Shown here piece after piece: positions 1 through 11,453 of a stretch of 64,000 nt of DNA. Position numbers and translations under genes: made by a program. Below the pieces are notes generated by a model, which was not told where the DNA came from, did not search any database, and worked only from the letters and a program-made list of their open reading frames with translations. Within the stretch, counting starts at the first letter, position 1; every line of letters starts with the position of its first letter. Where the stretch lies: the NCBI GenBank assembly GCA_023512835.1, contig CM042090.1, forward strand, positions 9,765,343 through 9,829,342, in the 5' to 3' direction. The DNA is from Taxillus chinensis. Lineage: Eukaryota > Streptophyta > Magnoliopsida > Santalales > Loranthaceae.

Positions 1-2030
1 GTTTTATATTGGTCATGGTGTGTTGTCTTCTCCTAATTTTGGTTGTAATTTATTTTTATCCTAGCAAGATTTCTATGATATAATTCAACTTCTTGTTTAA
101 AGCTATGGACCTTAAGAGGTTTGTGATTTTGTTGTTGTAATGTTTTAGAGAGTCTTAGTACTTAAATTCTATAATGATAGAGATTTTGGAATTGCAATGA
201 TGCACTTTCTATTGTTATATGTGATATCTTCATTGATGTTTTATGTCATTTTTTTATGATGTACTCTGAGATGGCAGATGGGATGATAGTTCTATGGGCT
301 TGTTTGATATGTGGGTATTTTAAATTCTGTTGGAGTTCATGATTAATTGTAATTTGAAAACTATTTAGGTTTGGTAAAAGGGAAAACATATTTTAAAAAG
401 ACTATGTATTTTTTAAAATGAAATCTCAAAAAATTTAAAAAATTAATATTTCGTGAGTTGAAATAATAAAATAGAGGAAAAGAAAAAAATAGTTAGATTC
501 CTTGTTAGAATTGAGTTTAAATTTAAAAATAGAAAATAGTTAGAAACATATTTTAAAAATAGCTATAAGACCCATTATTTTTAGAATTTATTTTTAAATT
601 TATATTATTATTAAATTAGGTTAAACTTGCATCGGATTTATTATTTTTTAAAATAATCCCTAAGAATTTGTTTGGTACGATAAGTTTTTGAATCTTTTTT
701 AAAAATGATAGATTGGGTGTTAGTCATTCTAATTTAATAATAGTATAAATTTAAAAACAATTGCTTTCAAATTTAAACTCAATTACAGGAAGATTTAAAT
801 ATTTTTTTAAATTTTTTTTTCTATTTTATTATTTGAGCCTATCAAATATTATTATTTTTTAAAAAAATTTTAATACCCAATTTTAAAAGTACATGGTTTT
901 TTTAAATCATATTATTTTTTTCTATCAAATATAAATTATTTTTAAATTACAAATTACAAGCTCTAATAATATTAACAAAATAAAATAAAGAAACAAATTC
1001 ATACAAAATATATCCGTGCATACAAGACGCCCAATAATATTTAGAGATACAATTAACAAAGCAAAAGATTACACATTTCAAATATTCAAAATATTAAATA
1101 TTGATATTTATTTATGAGGGCGTAAAAGCATTTATTGTGTACAATATGAGATACGGTTTGTTATATTTGTGAGCTGAAATACGTGGTTGGTGGTAACATA
1201 CAAATAAAACAAAGCAATGATGTGATATTTGAAGTATCCATTTAGATTTTGTAGGAAGAATCTGGTGCGGCCGAGAGCCCACACCACACAGATTCCCAAC
1301 TATAAGATGATGATGGTGATGCTGGAGAATCGATGATGATGACACCATCTCACTTTTCGTCTTCCGTTACCCAGCAGCCGCCAAACGACCCAGACCGGAG
1401 ACATTTTTGGGGAAGTGACGTCCACAAGTTTCCTTAGTTTCGTTGGAGTGTAGGGTAAATTAGAAGCGGGTAGAGCAAGTTTTCTTTATCCGACACTTAC
1501 AATTAAAATTACATGTCTATAAAGGTGAATATCCAATATTTACATGTGCAAAAAGCACTCATACTTCAAAAAATGCTTTCAATGAAAAGTCTAATTGTGA
1601 TGGTAAAAAACTCAAAGCCTTATTAGAGCACCCAGGACTAAACTCCATTGAAAACTACAAGAAATTGAACCGACATCTATCAATACTACTAAGGCTATAG
1701 AGACATTACTTATGAGGACATGTCCATACTTGAAGAGGCGTCATAGTTGACACCGTTAGTTGGGCCAGATGCCCTCAGGCCAAGACGCCGTCGTATCGCC
1801 CTGCCAACGAACCAAAGCGTCATTGTCCTACGGGAGCCAGGCGCCATATTCCACAACCACGGGAGCCAAGGTGCCAGGTGGCAGGAGCCAGGAGCCAGAC
1901 AACAAGTCAATACCACCAACCCAGCACCCTCCACTTGAGGGGGAAGGGCAATACCGTCTTTGAACCGGAAAGGTGATTCAAAAACCTTGCGGGGGTAGCT
2001 GTTATTGATACTTGAGAGGGAAGGTCGGAC
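1..2030. other. AT-rich spacer upstream of the first gene
   Basis: No coding region can be supported here. Positions 350-1100 are very AT-rich. From about 1260 the base composition becomes more balanced, and 1700-1960 holds a GC-rich patch with repeated GGAGCCA-like words (1837-1898). A short run of GA/GG (about 2033-2056) lies near the presumed transcript start of the gene at 2364. The short open frames in this stretch overlap on opposite strands and resemble no family I know. Confidence 0.6.
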
Positions 2031-2235
2031 ACAGAGAGAGAGAGAGAGGGGGGGTCAGGGCTGAGCTGCGTGCGCGCTCTGATGCTGTGGCGAGAAACGC
2101 GGTTGTTCTTGCGAGGCTCGCGAAACCGAATCGAATCGGCTCATTCTTCGCGACCATGGCCTTGTTGATTCCTCTGATTCCTTTCTGAATCGTTCTTAGA
2201 ACCCTAGCTAGGCGATTTCTTCGTCATCAGACCGC

Positions 2236-2336
2236 AAGGTAGATGTGTCTTTCTTTAAGATGCGCTGTTTTCCTAGGTAGCTAGGGTTTTGTCATTTTCA
2301 GCTTTTGTTGTTGTTGTTGTCGTCTTCATCGTGCAG
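2236..2336 (+). other. Possible 5'-UTR intron of the gene at 2364
   Basis: The sequence CCGCAAG followed by GTAGATG (about 2232-2245) resembles a splice donor. The pyrimidine/TG-rich stretch ending CGTGCAG (2330-2336) resembles an acceptor 27 bases before the start codon. Both borders fit GT..AG. This is an inference from splice consensus only; transcript data would settle it. Confidence 0.35.
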
Positions 2337-2363
2337 GTTGTCTGATTCTGATTCGGCATCGCC

Positions 2364-5300
2364 ATGCCTACGTTCACGGCGATCGCGCTGGATAGGTTTT
2401 TGGAACCTGGAGCTTCCAAGGCCGTCGCCAAGAGGGCCTCGGTTCCGATCCCGAAGCCGGGCTCGGGTACGTCAGCGAGGCTGGAGGAGAGGATGCGAGG
2501 TAGTGATGGTCCAAAGAGAGACGCGAACGCCAACAATTCGTCGACAGCACAGAAGAAATGTCACTTCGCTCAGATATCGCCGGCGCTATACGCCACCCCG
2601 GAGGCCACCCCGCTTCCGGACTCTCCGTCCTCCTTCCCTCCCTCGCCCTACATCATCAACCACAAGCGCCGAGGGCCGCGCCTCCTCAAGAGCTTCTCTC
2701 AGGACAGCGTCCCTTCCGGGTCTCCCCAACAAGGTTCAGGTGAAGTGGAAAATGTTGTTGAGAACGAGAAAGAAAAGGAGGTCTGTGATTCTGCTACAAA
2801 TGTTGCTGTTCCTGCTACTTTCACCATCTCCAGCCCTAGCGAGGAGGAGGAGCGTGTGGATATTCCTGTGGCTGGTGGTACTGCCGCTCTAGGGGCTGAG
2901 GATTTAGTGAGATTTGCTGGGGCTTATCCGGAAAGAGACTTCACCGAGAGTAGTTCCTATTACGACCCACAAGAGTCGCTCAGCTATGCAAGCTACACGG
3001 ACGGAGAGGACAATGCTGGGGCAGAGCGGTCTCATTACAATGCCACAGTGCCGGAGTTTTATGATGCTTGTGAAGGTGCTTGCTTTTCCTTTTTTTTTCC
3101 CCCTTTTAGGTTGTCCATGACATGATGTTAATACCCAAACATTGTTTTGCTTTGGGGAGAAGCTTCAATTTCTTGCCTTCTGCAAATTGAGTACATATTC
3201 TTGTTTGTCATATTTGATTGCACATTTTATGCATGAAGCGTGATAAACTAATGTTTCCTATTATTGTTTCTTTATTCATGAATACATTTTCATGTTTGTG
3301 ACCATAAATTTTAGTTTCCACATATATAAAATATAGGCTTCTATGCAAAATGGTTTAGATGAGTCATGAGTGTGATCCTGAATTTTGATGAATCACATGA
3401 CTGGTCAATTTGATTGCACTATTCTCCTCCATTGCCCTTTCCAGTTACCATTAGTCTTCCTGAAGGTGGGTAAAAAATGGGCGGTTCTGCTTTCCATAAG
3501 GTTTTGTTCTCCTTCCACGATACTTTATCGGTTTGTGGGTGAAAGTTTGTATGGCGAGATACTTAAATTAATTACACCGCTGGTCGCCCTCTCCTACTGT
3601 TTTTTTTTTGTTTTTTGTTTTTGGCATTTAGATTGACTAAATGACTTTCTTCATATGCTTGAGAAGCTAAATAGAGGGATGTTAGTTGAGATATATTGCT
3701 TTATGCTGTCTTAAAAATATCAATAGAAATTATGATAATTTAAGCATTGATTGCCCTATAACTGTAAGGTATTAGTTCTCTTTAGTCCTATATCATGCAC
3801 TTCTCAAGTGCTTATTTTACCCTTCTAATGAGCTAATGTCTTCTTATTTTCTTTAGATATATCCTCTGAGGGGGGTGCACAAACTTCCCTATCTGATGTT
3901 GAAGCTGATATGCGGGAAATACGATTGACTGATTCGACTATATTGATGGAGATAGAAAAGAGAAAGCAAGCTGAGGAAGCCTTGAATAATATGCGAAGCC
4001 AATGGAGGAGAATAGTGCAACACCTATCTGTTGTCGGCTTGACTGTCCCATCAGATCTTTCCGTTTTAGCTGAAGCTAATGAGTCCCATACTGATATTGG
4101 AGAAGAACTGGGTCAACAAGTTTATCTTGCTCGGGTAGTGTCAGAATCTGTGGGGAGGGGGGCTGCAAAGGCTGAGATGGAAATTGAGATGGAAGCTCAG
4201 ATAGAGTCAAAGAACTTGGAGATTGCCCGATTATTGGACCGCCTACACTATTATGAGGCAGTCAATTGGGAGATGTCTCAGAGAAACCAAGAAGCAATAG
4301 GTCAGATTTGTGCATTTATTATAAAACTCGAATTGATTTTTATATATATATTTATATAGTTAATTCTTTTGCTTGATTTCTATTATTATCTTTCTTGTGT
4401 TGATATAGGATTTTTGACACACTTTGTGCTGCTTAATATCCAACAGGAAGGACATAATGAGATTTTCCTGCCTATAGTCACCAAGTGAAATTCATTAAGA
4501 GCTTATATGCTTTACAGAATAAAATTAAATTTGTTTTGAAAATAGGCCTATATGGATGACTAGGGGATGACGCCCCCGCCTGATTAGGGTCAATTTGGCC
4601 CATTAGGTTGTCCTAGCCACTACCCGGTCAGTGCCCTTAGATCAAACACTAATCTAATGTGCTTCTCATGCTTTAAATTTACATTAAAGTCAGCATTTCT
4701 GCAGTATTTTTGTATTAATGCTTATTAAATAAATAAATAAATAAACTACCTTGGATCACTTAGGCAAGCCATCTATGCTCCAACTAGACCACCTAGTAGA
4801 TAGGCAGTACCTCGATCGACTAGCACCCTTAGTGTTTGTACTTTGTAGGACCAAGCAGCTTTTAAATTGATATCAATAATTAGTTGTTTCCTTTCTGAGG
4901 GTTTTGTTGGTACCCATTACAGAAGTTATTATCCTCTCAAGCATGAAGCAGAACACTATGATTTAAATTGTACTGTTCAAGACACCATTGCAGTTGTCAT
5001 TATCATGTCAAAGTCTTGTTCTCTATACAAAAATTAAAAATGTTACACTTGTTAATTTTCATTTTAAAATAATAATCATAACAAAATTATATCACTATTG
5101 CCAATGCAATCTAGACTGCAGGGCTTACAAAGTAAGAGTCACTTTCATTTTTATGTGGATGACCTATGCATCTTCCTTATTTAGACCTGCGAACTAGTTT
5201 CTGTTACTTGTGGGAAATGAATTTTCTTTTAATAGGGAATTAGAGATCGTTTTCTCTTTATCTGGGTGAGTCCACGTTTGAGTTCAGGTGCAGTTAGATC

Positions 5301-6017
5301 ATACAAAACAAGTTGGGACGTTATCCACTCATCCCTTCATTGCCTCCGTGATAGGATTGTGACCAACATTGCTTATGGGTAATTTATTATTATTATTTTG
5401 GTAAAATCAGTAGTTAAGCGTCATCTCACGGGGAGATGGAAAACTAAAGTGAACACAGTACAAACTAATATAGTAAACCAAGTTATAGAAATGAAAAAAA
5501 GTAGTATGCAATCAACTACCAAATTCTGGGTTATTTCCATACATATGAGTTCAAGTGCAAGTCGTATTATACCATTTTTACTTCAGTGACTAGAAGTCAG
5601 CAAGGTACTTCTCATTTCTCATGTTTTTCTAGGGCTAAGGTTAACATCATTGCAGATCCTACGTGGAATTTTTTTTCATTGATCATCATTTATAATAATT
5701 TAGTATTCACTTTGAAAGACCCTCACAAGTAATGTGAGAATTTGCTGCACAAAGGGCTGTTCCAGTGTTAAATTCAACCTTTTATGTCTTCGGCATCAGT
5801 TCTCTCATTTTGCCATATATATATTTGCTTGTTTTGGGCAGAGCTGGCGAGGCGTGTTAGGCAGAGAAAGAAAAGAAGGCAAAGGTGGTACTGGGGCATG
5901 GTGGCCACCGCCATAACACTTGGCACTGGAGCTTTGGCATGGTCCTATCTTGCCACCGAGAAGGGATCATCTACTGGTACCAGCAGTAGCCATTCTCAGG
6001 TCCCGGAGGAAAACTGA
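2364..6017 (+). CDS. Coiled-coil protein with C-terminal membrane anchor, unknown function (3 exons)
   Basis: Exons 2364-3075, 3857-4300 and 5842-6017 join in phase (GAAG|GTGC donor, TTTAG acceptor; AATAG|GTCAG donor, GGCAG acceptor) to give 443 residues. Residues 1-237 (exon 1) are Ser/Pro/Glu-rich and look disordered, with a basic patch (HKRRGPRLLKSFS) like those preceding membrane-targeting or phosphorylation sites. Exon 2 (about 238-385) is strongly helical and heptad-rich, with long Glu/Lys/Met runs around residues 256-285 and 335-385, predicted as coiled coil. Exon 3 has a very basic stretch (about 388-401) followed by one hydrophobic segment (about 402-422) and a short Ser/Thr tail, the arrangement of a tail-anchored membrane protein facing the cytosol. 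I recognise the general plant architecture (N-terminal MPTFTAIALDR, basic-TM end) but no named function. The start is the first Met in the frame with a good upstream leader. Exon order is well supported; the function is unknown. Confidence 0.82.
4540..4900. other. Intron 2 segment with GC-richer, repeat-like sequence
   Basis: Within the 1.5-kb second intron of the coiled-coil gene, this stretch differs from its AT-rich surroundings and has words such as GACTAGGGGATGACG, GTCCTAGCCACTACC and CACCTAGTAGATAGGC. It looks like an old transposon fragment, but I found no terminal repeats or target duplication. Confidence 0.25.
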
Positions 6018-6921
6018 TGTGTTTCAGATTCAGTTGTCTAGATCCATCATCCGCGCCAGGCAATTAGGAGGGTGTCTAAAAGTTCAGTACAGTATCTGAC
6101 ATGAGTTTGTAGAGTTCCTCCTTGATAATTCAAAATCTTAATTGTTCTGTGGAGACTGTCAAGTCTGAAATGGGATCCTTCAGTCCGGCTTGGTTTTTCA
6201 GTCCATTTATATAAGAAAAAAAGAAGAAGTCATGATTTCGGTTTCTTGGATTTTAATAAGCCTGACCCTACTCTTCCTCCCATCGCTTTCTTCCATTCTA
6301 AACTTAGCATGCGGTATTTGTTGGTCTCTGACGACATGCCACATTGCCCCGTTTGGCTCAAGTAGACCCGTGAAGATGGCTCTAACCGCACTGTGGGCTT
6401 ACGGAAATTTGGGTCTTACTTATCAACATGTATTAGCAATTGAACAAGCTATGGCAGTCCCTTGAACATTATGTGCCGTTTGGTAAATGTTTTGCATTAT
6501 GTATTTTATTTTTGTATTATTATCGTGTTGAATTTGAGTTTTAAAATTAATTTTGGTTTGATACGAGAAAAAATGTATTTTAAGAAGTATTTTTTTAAAT
6601 TAGATTTTTTTAAAATAAAATATGGCTGAATAATAATATAGTAGAAAAAAAATAAAGTATTTTTTTTAAAATTATTTGATTTTTTTTTTGTCAAAATTGA
6701 GAAATAAAGTATTTTTAAAAAGTATTTTAAAAATAGTTATCAAGCATGTTTTGAATTTAGAACTTGATATCATAGTAAAATCTGAAAATAAAATTCTTGT
6801 TTGTTTTCAATAGGGTACCCAATAGGGTTGGTTGTTTATGCATTTTTGTGTCTTTCTTTTTCGTTGTTTATGCTTGTCAATTACCAGTGGTTGGTGTATT
6901 AAGCTCATTTTAAACTCACAC
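6018..6921. other. 3' flank of the coiled-coil gene and AT-rich spacer
   Basis: The first 250 bases after the stop are probably 3' UTR; no single polyadenylation signal stands out. From 6480 on the sequence is poly-A/T-rich with no supportable gene. Confidence 0.5.
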
Positions 6922-6929
6922 TAAGAGCA

Positions 6930-7203
6930 TAGGGATGACAATCATGGCTCAATTCGTTTTCACTCGGATTCTTTTTTCCTGTTTTATTCTGTCTCGATGA
7001 GATAATAGGATAGTCACGGGTATTAATCTTTCCGTTTTGATTCGATATTTTTAAAGATTTTTAACAGTTTATATTAAAATATCTAATTCGACTCGCTCTC
7101 ACCTGCTGCACTCATTGTCCTTATCTCGCCTCGACCCGAACATATCTGGGGCAGATTTGAGTTACCTACTATTTAATTTTGACTCGTTTCGTTGCCATTC
7201 CTA
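6930..7203. mobile_element. hAT-like MITE, 274 bp, with exact 8-bp target duplication
   Basis: The ends are inverted repeats: TAGGGATGACAA on the left and TTGCCATTCCTA on the right (reverse complement TAGGAATGGCAA). The 8 bases TAAGAGCA flank it on both sides (6922-6929 and 7204-7211), the target-duplication length of the hAT superfamily. It has no coding capacity, so it is a non-autonomous element. Confidence 0.8.
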
Positions 7204-7296
7204 TAAGAGCATTTCTAACATTGTTACACACACACACAATATATATATAAAATTTTGACTCATTTCATTGCCATTCCTATAAGAGCATTTTTACCA

Positions 7297-7297
<1 letters not shown>
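7187..7297. repeat. Tandem duplication of the MITE right end
   Basis: About 39 bases covering the element's right terminus, its target duplication and the flank (near 7188-7226) recur with few changes at about 7254-7292, so a unit of roughly 67 bp was duplicated after insertion. Confidence 0.65.

Positions 7298-7298
<1 letters not shown>

Positions 7299-7357
<59 letters not shown>
7299..7357. repeat. (TA)n microsatellite
   Basis: About 29 uninterrupted TA dinucleotides. Confidence 0.95.
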
Positions 7358-7359
<2 letters not shown>

Positions 7360-7569
7360 TTTACATGTGAATAAAATTTTAAATTTAGAGAATTATTTTT
7401 CAAATTATAATTTAATATTTATTTTCAAATTATTTGTATTTTTATTATTTTTTTATTTTTTATTTTCCTTGTTTTCACGCGTCCGCCGGGTTGGGCTCCG
7501 CCTTCCAACACGAGTCATCTTCAGTTGCCTAGTCGCCACCAACCTTGCTCCCACAACTATCACGACAGT

Positions 7570-8422
7570 CAGGGACAGATTCAGGAAGTTCCGTTAGGGG
7601 GGGCCGAAATTGAAATTATGTAACTTATGTTTACAAACTGTCATCTAAAACTGTGATTAATATTATGGGCGAAATTTTAAACCGGGAAACTGTTCAAACT
7701 GATCCACCGAAATCGTCAAAATCAAATAAAATCGATTTGGTTTGATTTAAAACCGAATAATATATCAGTTTGATTAAGTTTAGATTTTCAAAATCACGAT
7801 TTAAATCAAATTGAATAAAATAATAATATTATTTATTTATTTTATATTTTTATTTTAGATTTTAGAACTTATTTATTTAATATTGATTGTTAATATTTGA
7901 TATGTTGTATTTGTGAATTATATTATTTAATTTTAAAAATTTAAGAATTATAAATTTTATATATATTAGTATTGTTGTGCTTACACGCTATTTATTTGTT
8001 TATTTTATATTCATTTCAATTTTAAGTACTCAAAAATTGATGAACTAAATCGACTCAAATTGATCTAAATTGATGATTTTTTAAACCGCTGGTTCAAACC
8101 GAACTGACCCAAACTGAATCAGTTCAATCCGTTTTGGTTTGGTTGAAGCGACAAGTTTGCTTTGATTTTGTTCAAATAAAAAAATATCAATTTGATTTGA
8201 AAAATAGCTTAAATAGACTTAAATCGATTTCATCCATTACTAGTACCATCTAAGTCACGAGTAATAACATAAAAGCTCATCAAGTCCAATAATTTTTTAA
8301 AATCATATAATTTACAATAAATTATTAATAATAAAGACACAATTATTAATAATTTACCATCTAAGTCACTATTATATATAATAAAGACAATACATTATAT
8401 TATTAATTAATTTTAATTATAG

Positions 8423-8461
<39 letters not shown>

Positions 8462-8524
8462 AAAAAATGAGAGTAGGGGAGGGGGGGCCATGGCCCCGGC
8501 TGGCCCCCCATAGATCCGTCTCTG
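7570..8524. mobile_element. Non-autonomous hAT-like element, 955 bp, with exact 8-bp target duplication (copy 1)
   Basis: The left end begins CAGGGACAGATTCAGG and the right end finishes GATCCGTCTCTG (reverse complement CAGAGACGGATC). ACGACAGT flanks both sides (7562-7569 and 8525-8532). The interior has no transposase frame. Near 7675-8230 it contains a second nested inverted-repeat unit rich in AAACCG/CGGTTT words. An (AT)n tract lies at 8428-8459, and the right subterminal part has a G-run and the word GGCCATGGCCCCGGC. A homologous copy with the same internal arrangement lies at 25327-26257. Confidence 0.8.
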
Positions 8525-8532
8525 ACGACAGT

Positions 8533-8924
8533 CACCTCCTTTGACCAGGAAGGCATATACGACATTGACGAGCAATATTGTGTATGATGCTTTCATTAGA
8601 TTTGGATCACTGGATCTGTGGATCAGGCTAATGATCACCCGTTGGAGTCAGCAGGAGGGCGATGGGAGGCAGCTAGTAGAAGCATGGTGGAGACTATGTT
8701 GCTTGGAGAGGAGAGTCGTGGAGGTAGAGTCGCTGGAAGTCTGGAGCCGTACGGAGGTTAGTTACTAGTTGGCCATCGGGCGTTACCACGTTAGCGAGAG
8801 GGTGGCTGGTGGCGGGCGATAGTGGAAGTGTTCCATGGAGAGGTGGAGGATGGAACAATGGTCGTAGTCATAGTTTATGTTAGGCCTGGAGTTTGGGTTT
8901 GCTGGTAAGCGAGGTCAGCTCACC
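8533..8924. other. Spacer without a supportable gene
   Basis: Moderately GC-rich sequence between two mobile elements, with G-rich plus-strand words (GGTGGAGGATGG and similar). Short open frames here show no family resemblance. It may be a degenerate gene or LTR fragment. Confidence 0.35.
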
Positions 8925-9262
8925 ATCATAGTAATCTGACTTATTTCGGACTTTGTTGATATTTATTTCATAAATCAACCGTTAGATTGAATATTCATGT
9001 ATTATATATTATGACTGTAAACTTTTAAGGGGATCTAATAGTTAATTTTTATGAAAATTCAATTAGAAAAAATCTGAATTTTAATAAATTAAAATTTATT
9101 TATTTATCTTTAGATTTTTTCTAATTGAATTTGCATACAAACTAACCGTTAGATCGCCTTGAAATTTTACAGTCATAATATATATTATATGAATATTCAA
9201 TCTAATGGTTAATTTTTGAAACAAATATCGATAAAGTCTAAAATAAATCAGATCACCACGAT
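8925..9262. mobile_element. Foldback element (two long inverted arms)
   Basis: The left arm (8925-9085) and right arm (about 9100-9262) are near-complementary along their whole length. For example, AACCGTTAGATTGAATATTC (left) pairs with GAATATTCAATCTAATGGTT (right). The apex near 9090 is itself AT-palindromic. A transcript would form one hairpin of about 150 bp per arm. I see no clear target duplication. Confidence 0.75.
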
Positions 9263-9774
9263 TTTTGAGGGCCCAAGACAAGACTTAACTTGCGTGCCTT
9301 TGAGGTCGGGCCTGTTAATTCAACCAGTTGCCATCCCTATCATGCACATATGTTTAAAATTATTTTTTATTTGTAAATTAAAGAAAGATATTACTGGGTA
9401 CAATATAAAATTTATTTGACTTGTATTTATGAGTACCAAGTTAGCCATTAAATAAGAATGAGTCACTAGTTATTACAAAAAATAAAATAATATTAATATG
9501 AGTTGCAAATGAAAAATGTCAGGAGAGAAACAAAAGCTATTTTTTAAACTTTTGAAACACGGGCATTGTCAATGGTTTTGTTGGTATTTTCAAACACACT
9601 GATATATTTAACACTTTTTATGACATTTTAACAATTTTACTGGCGTAAAATGACATATTTAAAGATACTAACATATTTAACATTTCTTGGCATGTTATCG
9701 ACACGTTTTAAAAAGGTTGATAAAAAGCTTTTGTGACATTGATTACCTGCCATTGTGAAAAATGCCAGTAAAAC
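9263..9774. other. Spacer with possible transposon remnants
   Basis: 9263-9340 contains GC-richer words ending GTTGCCATCCCTAT, like a hAT-type right end, with no partner found. 9540-9770 has several near-repeats of GACATATTTAA and TAACATTT. No gene is supportable. Confidence 0.35.
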
Positions 9775-10243
9775 TATGGAATCCAAGGACTTTGCAAGTT
9801 CCGCATTGGTTGGGGAGAAGAACGAAACATCCCTTATAAGAGGGCGTGGATACCTCTCCTAACACGAAGCCTTTTGGGATGCTTATGTGGCACTACCAAG
9901 AACAAAATCGGAGATTGGATTTGGACCCTGAACCAGATAATATCGTGCTATAAGGGACTTGGACTGTTACAGATGGTATCAGAGCTGAAGATCGGGTCGG
10001 TTTGCCATAGTCCTACAGGGACGTGGGCCTCCTAAGGAGGGTGAATTGTGAAGACCGAGGACTTTGCAAGTCCCACATCGGCTAGGGGAAAGAACGAAGC
10101 GTGCCTCATAAGAGAGCATTGATACTTGTCTTGGCATGAAGCCTTTTGGGGTGCCTGTGTGGCACTGCTAAGAACAAAATCGGATATTGGGCTTAGGCCT
10201 TGAACCGAACAATATCATGCTACGGGGGGCTTGGGCAGTTACA
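9775..10243 (+). mobile_element. TRIM (terminal-repeat retrotransposon in miniature), 469 bp
   Basis: Two direct repeats of 197 bp (9775-9971 and 10047-10243) share most bases, including GGACTTTGCAAGT, GAAGCCTTTTGGG and AAGAACAAAATCGGA, and both end GTTACA. Three bases after the left repeat is TGGTATCAGAGCT (9974-9986), a primer binding site complementary to the 3' end of initiator tRNA-Met. A purine-rich tract, AAGGAGGGTGAA (10034-10045), directly precedes the right repeat. The internal part is only 75 bp and codes for nothing. The flanking 5 bases are AAAAC and AAAAA(C), an imperfect target duplication in an A-run. Such elements depend on proteins from autonomous LTR retrotransposons. Confidence 0.9.
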
Positions 10244-10493
10244 AAAAACTATAACATCCATAGATCGATTACTTATATGCGTTGATGACAATAAATATAT
10301 AATTTCCACCTGAATTTCTAAGTATAAATTATTCTTCCAAGATTTTAGAGTTCGAGGCGGTTTAAAAAGTAAGTTTCTTCGATCCATTTAATATGTAACA
10401 TAGCAATAATCTTAAGTGCCACTTTATTCCCAAACATCTTTGTAACTCCTTTATGTTAGTACCTTAATTTGGTGGGATTGGAAAAGAAATCAT

Positions 10494-11448
10494 TGTTTGA
10501 TTATTTTTTGTGTTTAAATAATTTTAAAGTGACCCATGAAATTAAAGAGACTACATGCAATTAATGAATTTCATGTAATTAAAAGACTAATTCTAAATAA
10601 ATAAAATCTCAATATAATGGTTATTGACTTAAAAGAAATTGAAAATAAAGTTATATATAAACATATACCATTTTTCCTTTGTTGTAGTTAAGGTTAACAC
10701 ATGTAGAATTTGTGATGATAGTTTTTTTACATCAAAGATCGCATAACAGAGAAGTAAAAAATTGATAAAACAAATCAAGTAATACATTTTTGATTAATTT
10801 TCTCTAATTATCAAATAATTCTTGGTGAGAAAAGATCCTACGAATATTTTTTTCAATTATTACTCACATATTATTGTATACAATATTTTAGTGAGATAAC
10901 AATAAATATAATGGTTAAAGTATATCCCAATGAAAGATTATAAATTGAGTTGGTTTTGTGATACATATGGAAGGAATTTGGTGACTTGTCACTATCACAA
11001 TTCAATCATTTCAATTTAATTATAGATGTCTTGATAAATTTAATCTATGATGCACAATTAAAAAAGTTGAATCAGAAAGGGCCAAGTGAGAGATTGTTAT
11101 ATTATTTTTTGTGTTTAAATAATCCTAAAGTGGCCCATGTAATTAAAGAGACTGCATTAATTAATAGATTGCATGTAATAATTAAATGACTGGTTATAAA
11201 TAATTAATATAAATTGAAAATGTTATGATTATATATAAACATACATAATCATAACATGCACTTATGGTTAACAAAGTTAGGTTTTGTGATAATACTTCTT
11301 CTCCATTAAATAACGCAAAAAAAAGAGCATAAAAGTGATAAAAAAAATCAAGTAATTGCACTTATGGATTATAGTACTCTTCTAGTTAATCTTCTCTTCT
11401 CTATCAAAAAATTCTTAGCAAGAAAAGATCTTCCAACAAATTCCAACA
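10494..11448 (+). mobile_element. Miniature copia-type LTR element, 955 bp, with exact 5-bp target duplication
   Basis: Direct repeats at 10494-10855 and 11095-11448 are clearly homologous (shared TTTTTTGTGTTTAAATAAT, ATTAAAGAGACT, GAAAAGATC). The right repeat is preceded by a copia-like polypurine tract, AGAAAGGGCCAAGTGAGAGA. ATCAT flanks both sides (10489-10493 and 11449-11453). The internal part is about 240 bp, codes for nothing, and has no recognisable tRNA-Met primer site right after the left repeat. It is therefore a deletion derivative or a non-autonomous form. Confidence 0.85.
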
Positions 11449-11453
11449 ATCAT

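Noticed and set aside
2305..2892. Overlapping 195-residue Arg/Ser-rich plus-strand frame
   Set aside because: Wrong-phase shadow of exon 1 of the coiled-coil gene; high GC makes it open.
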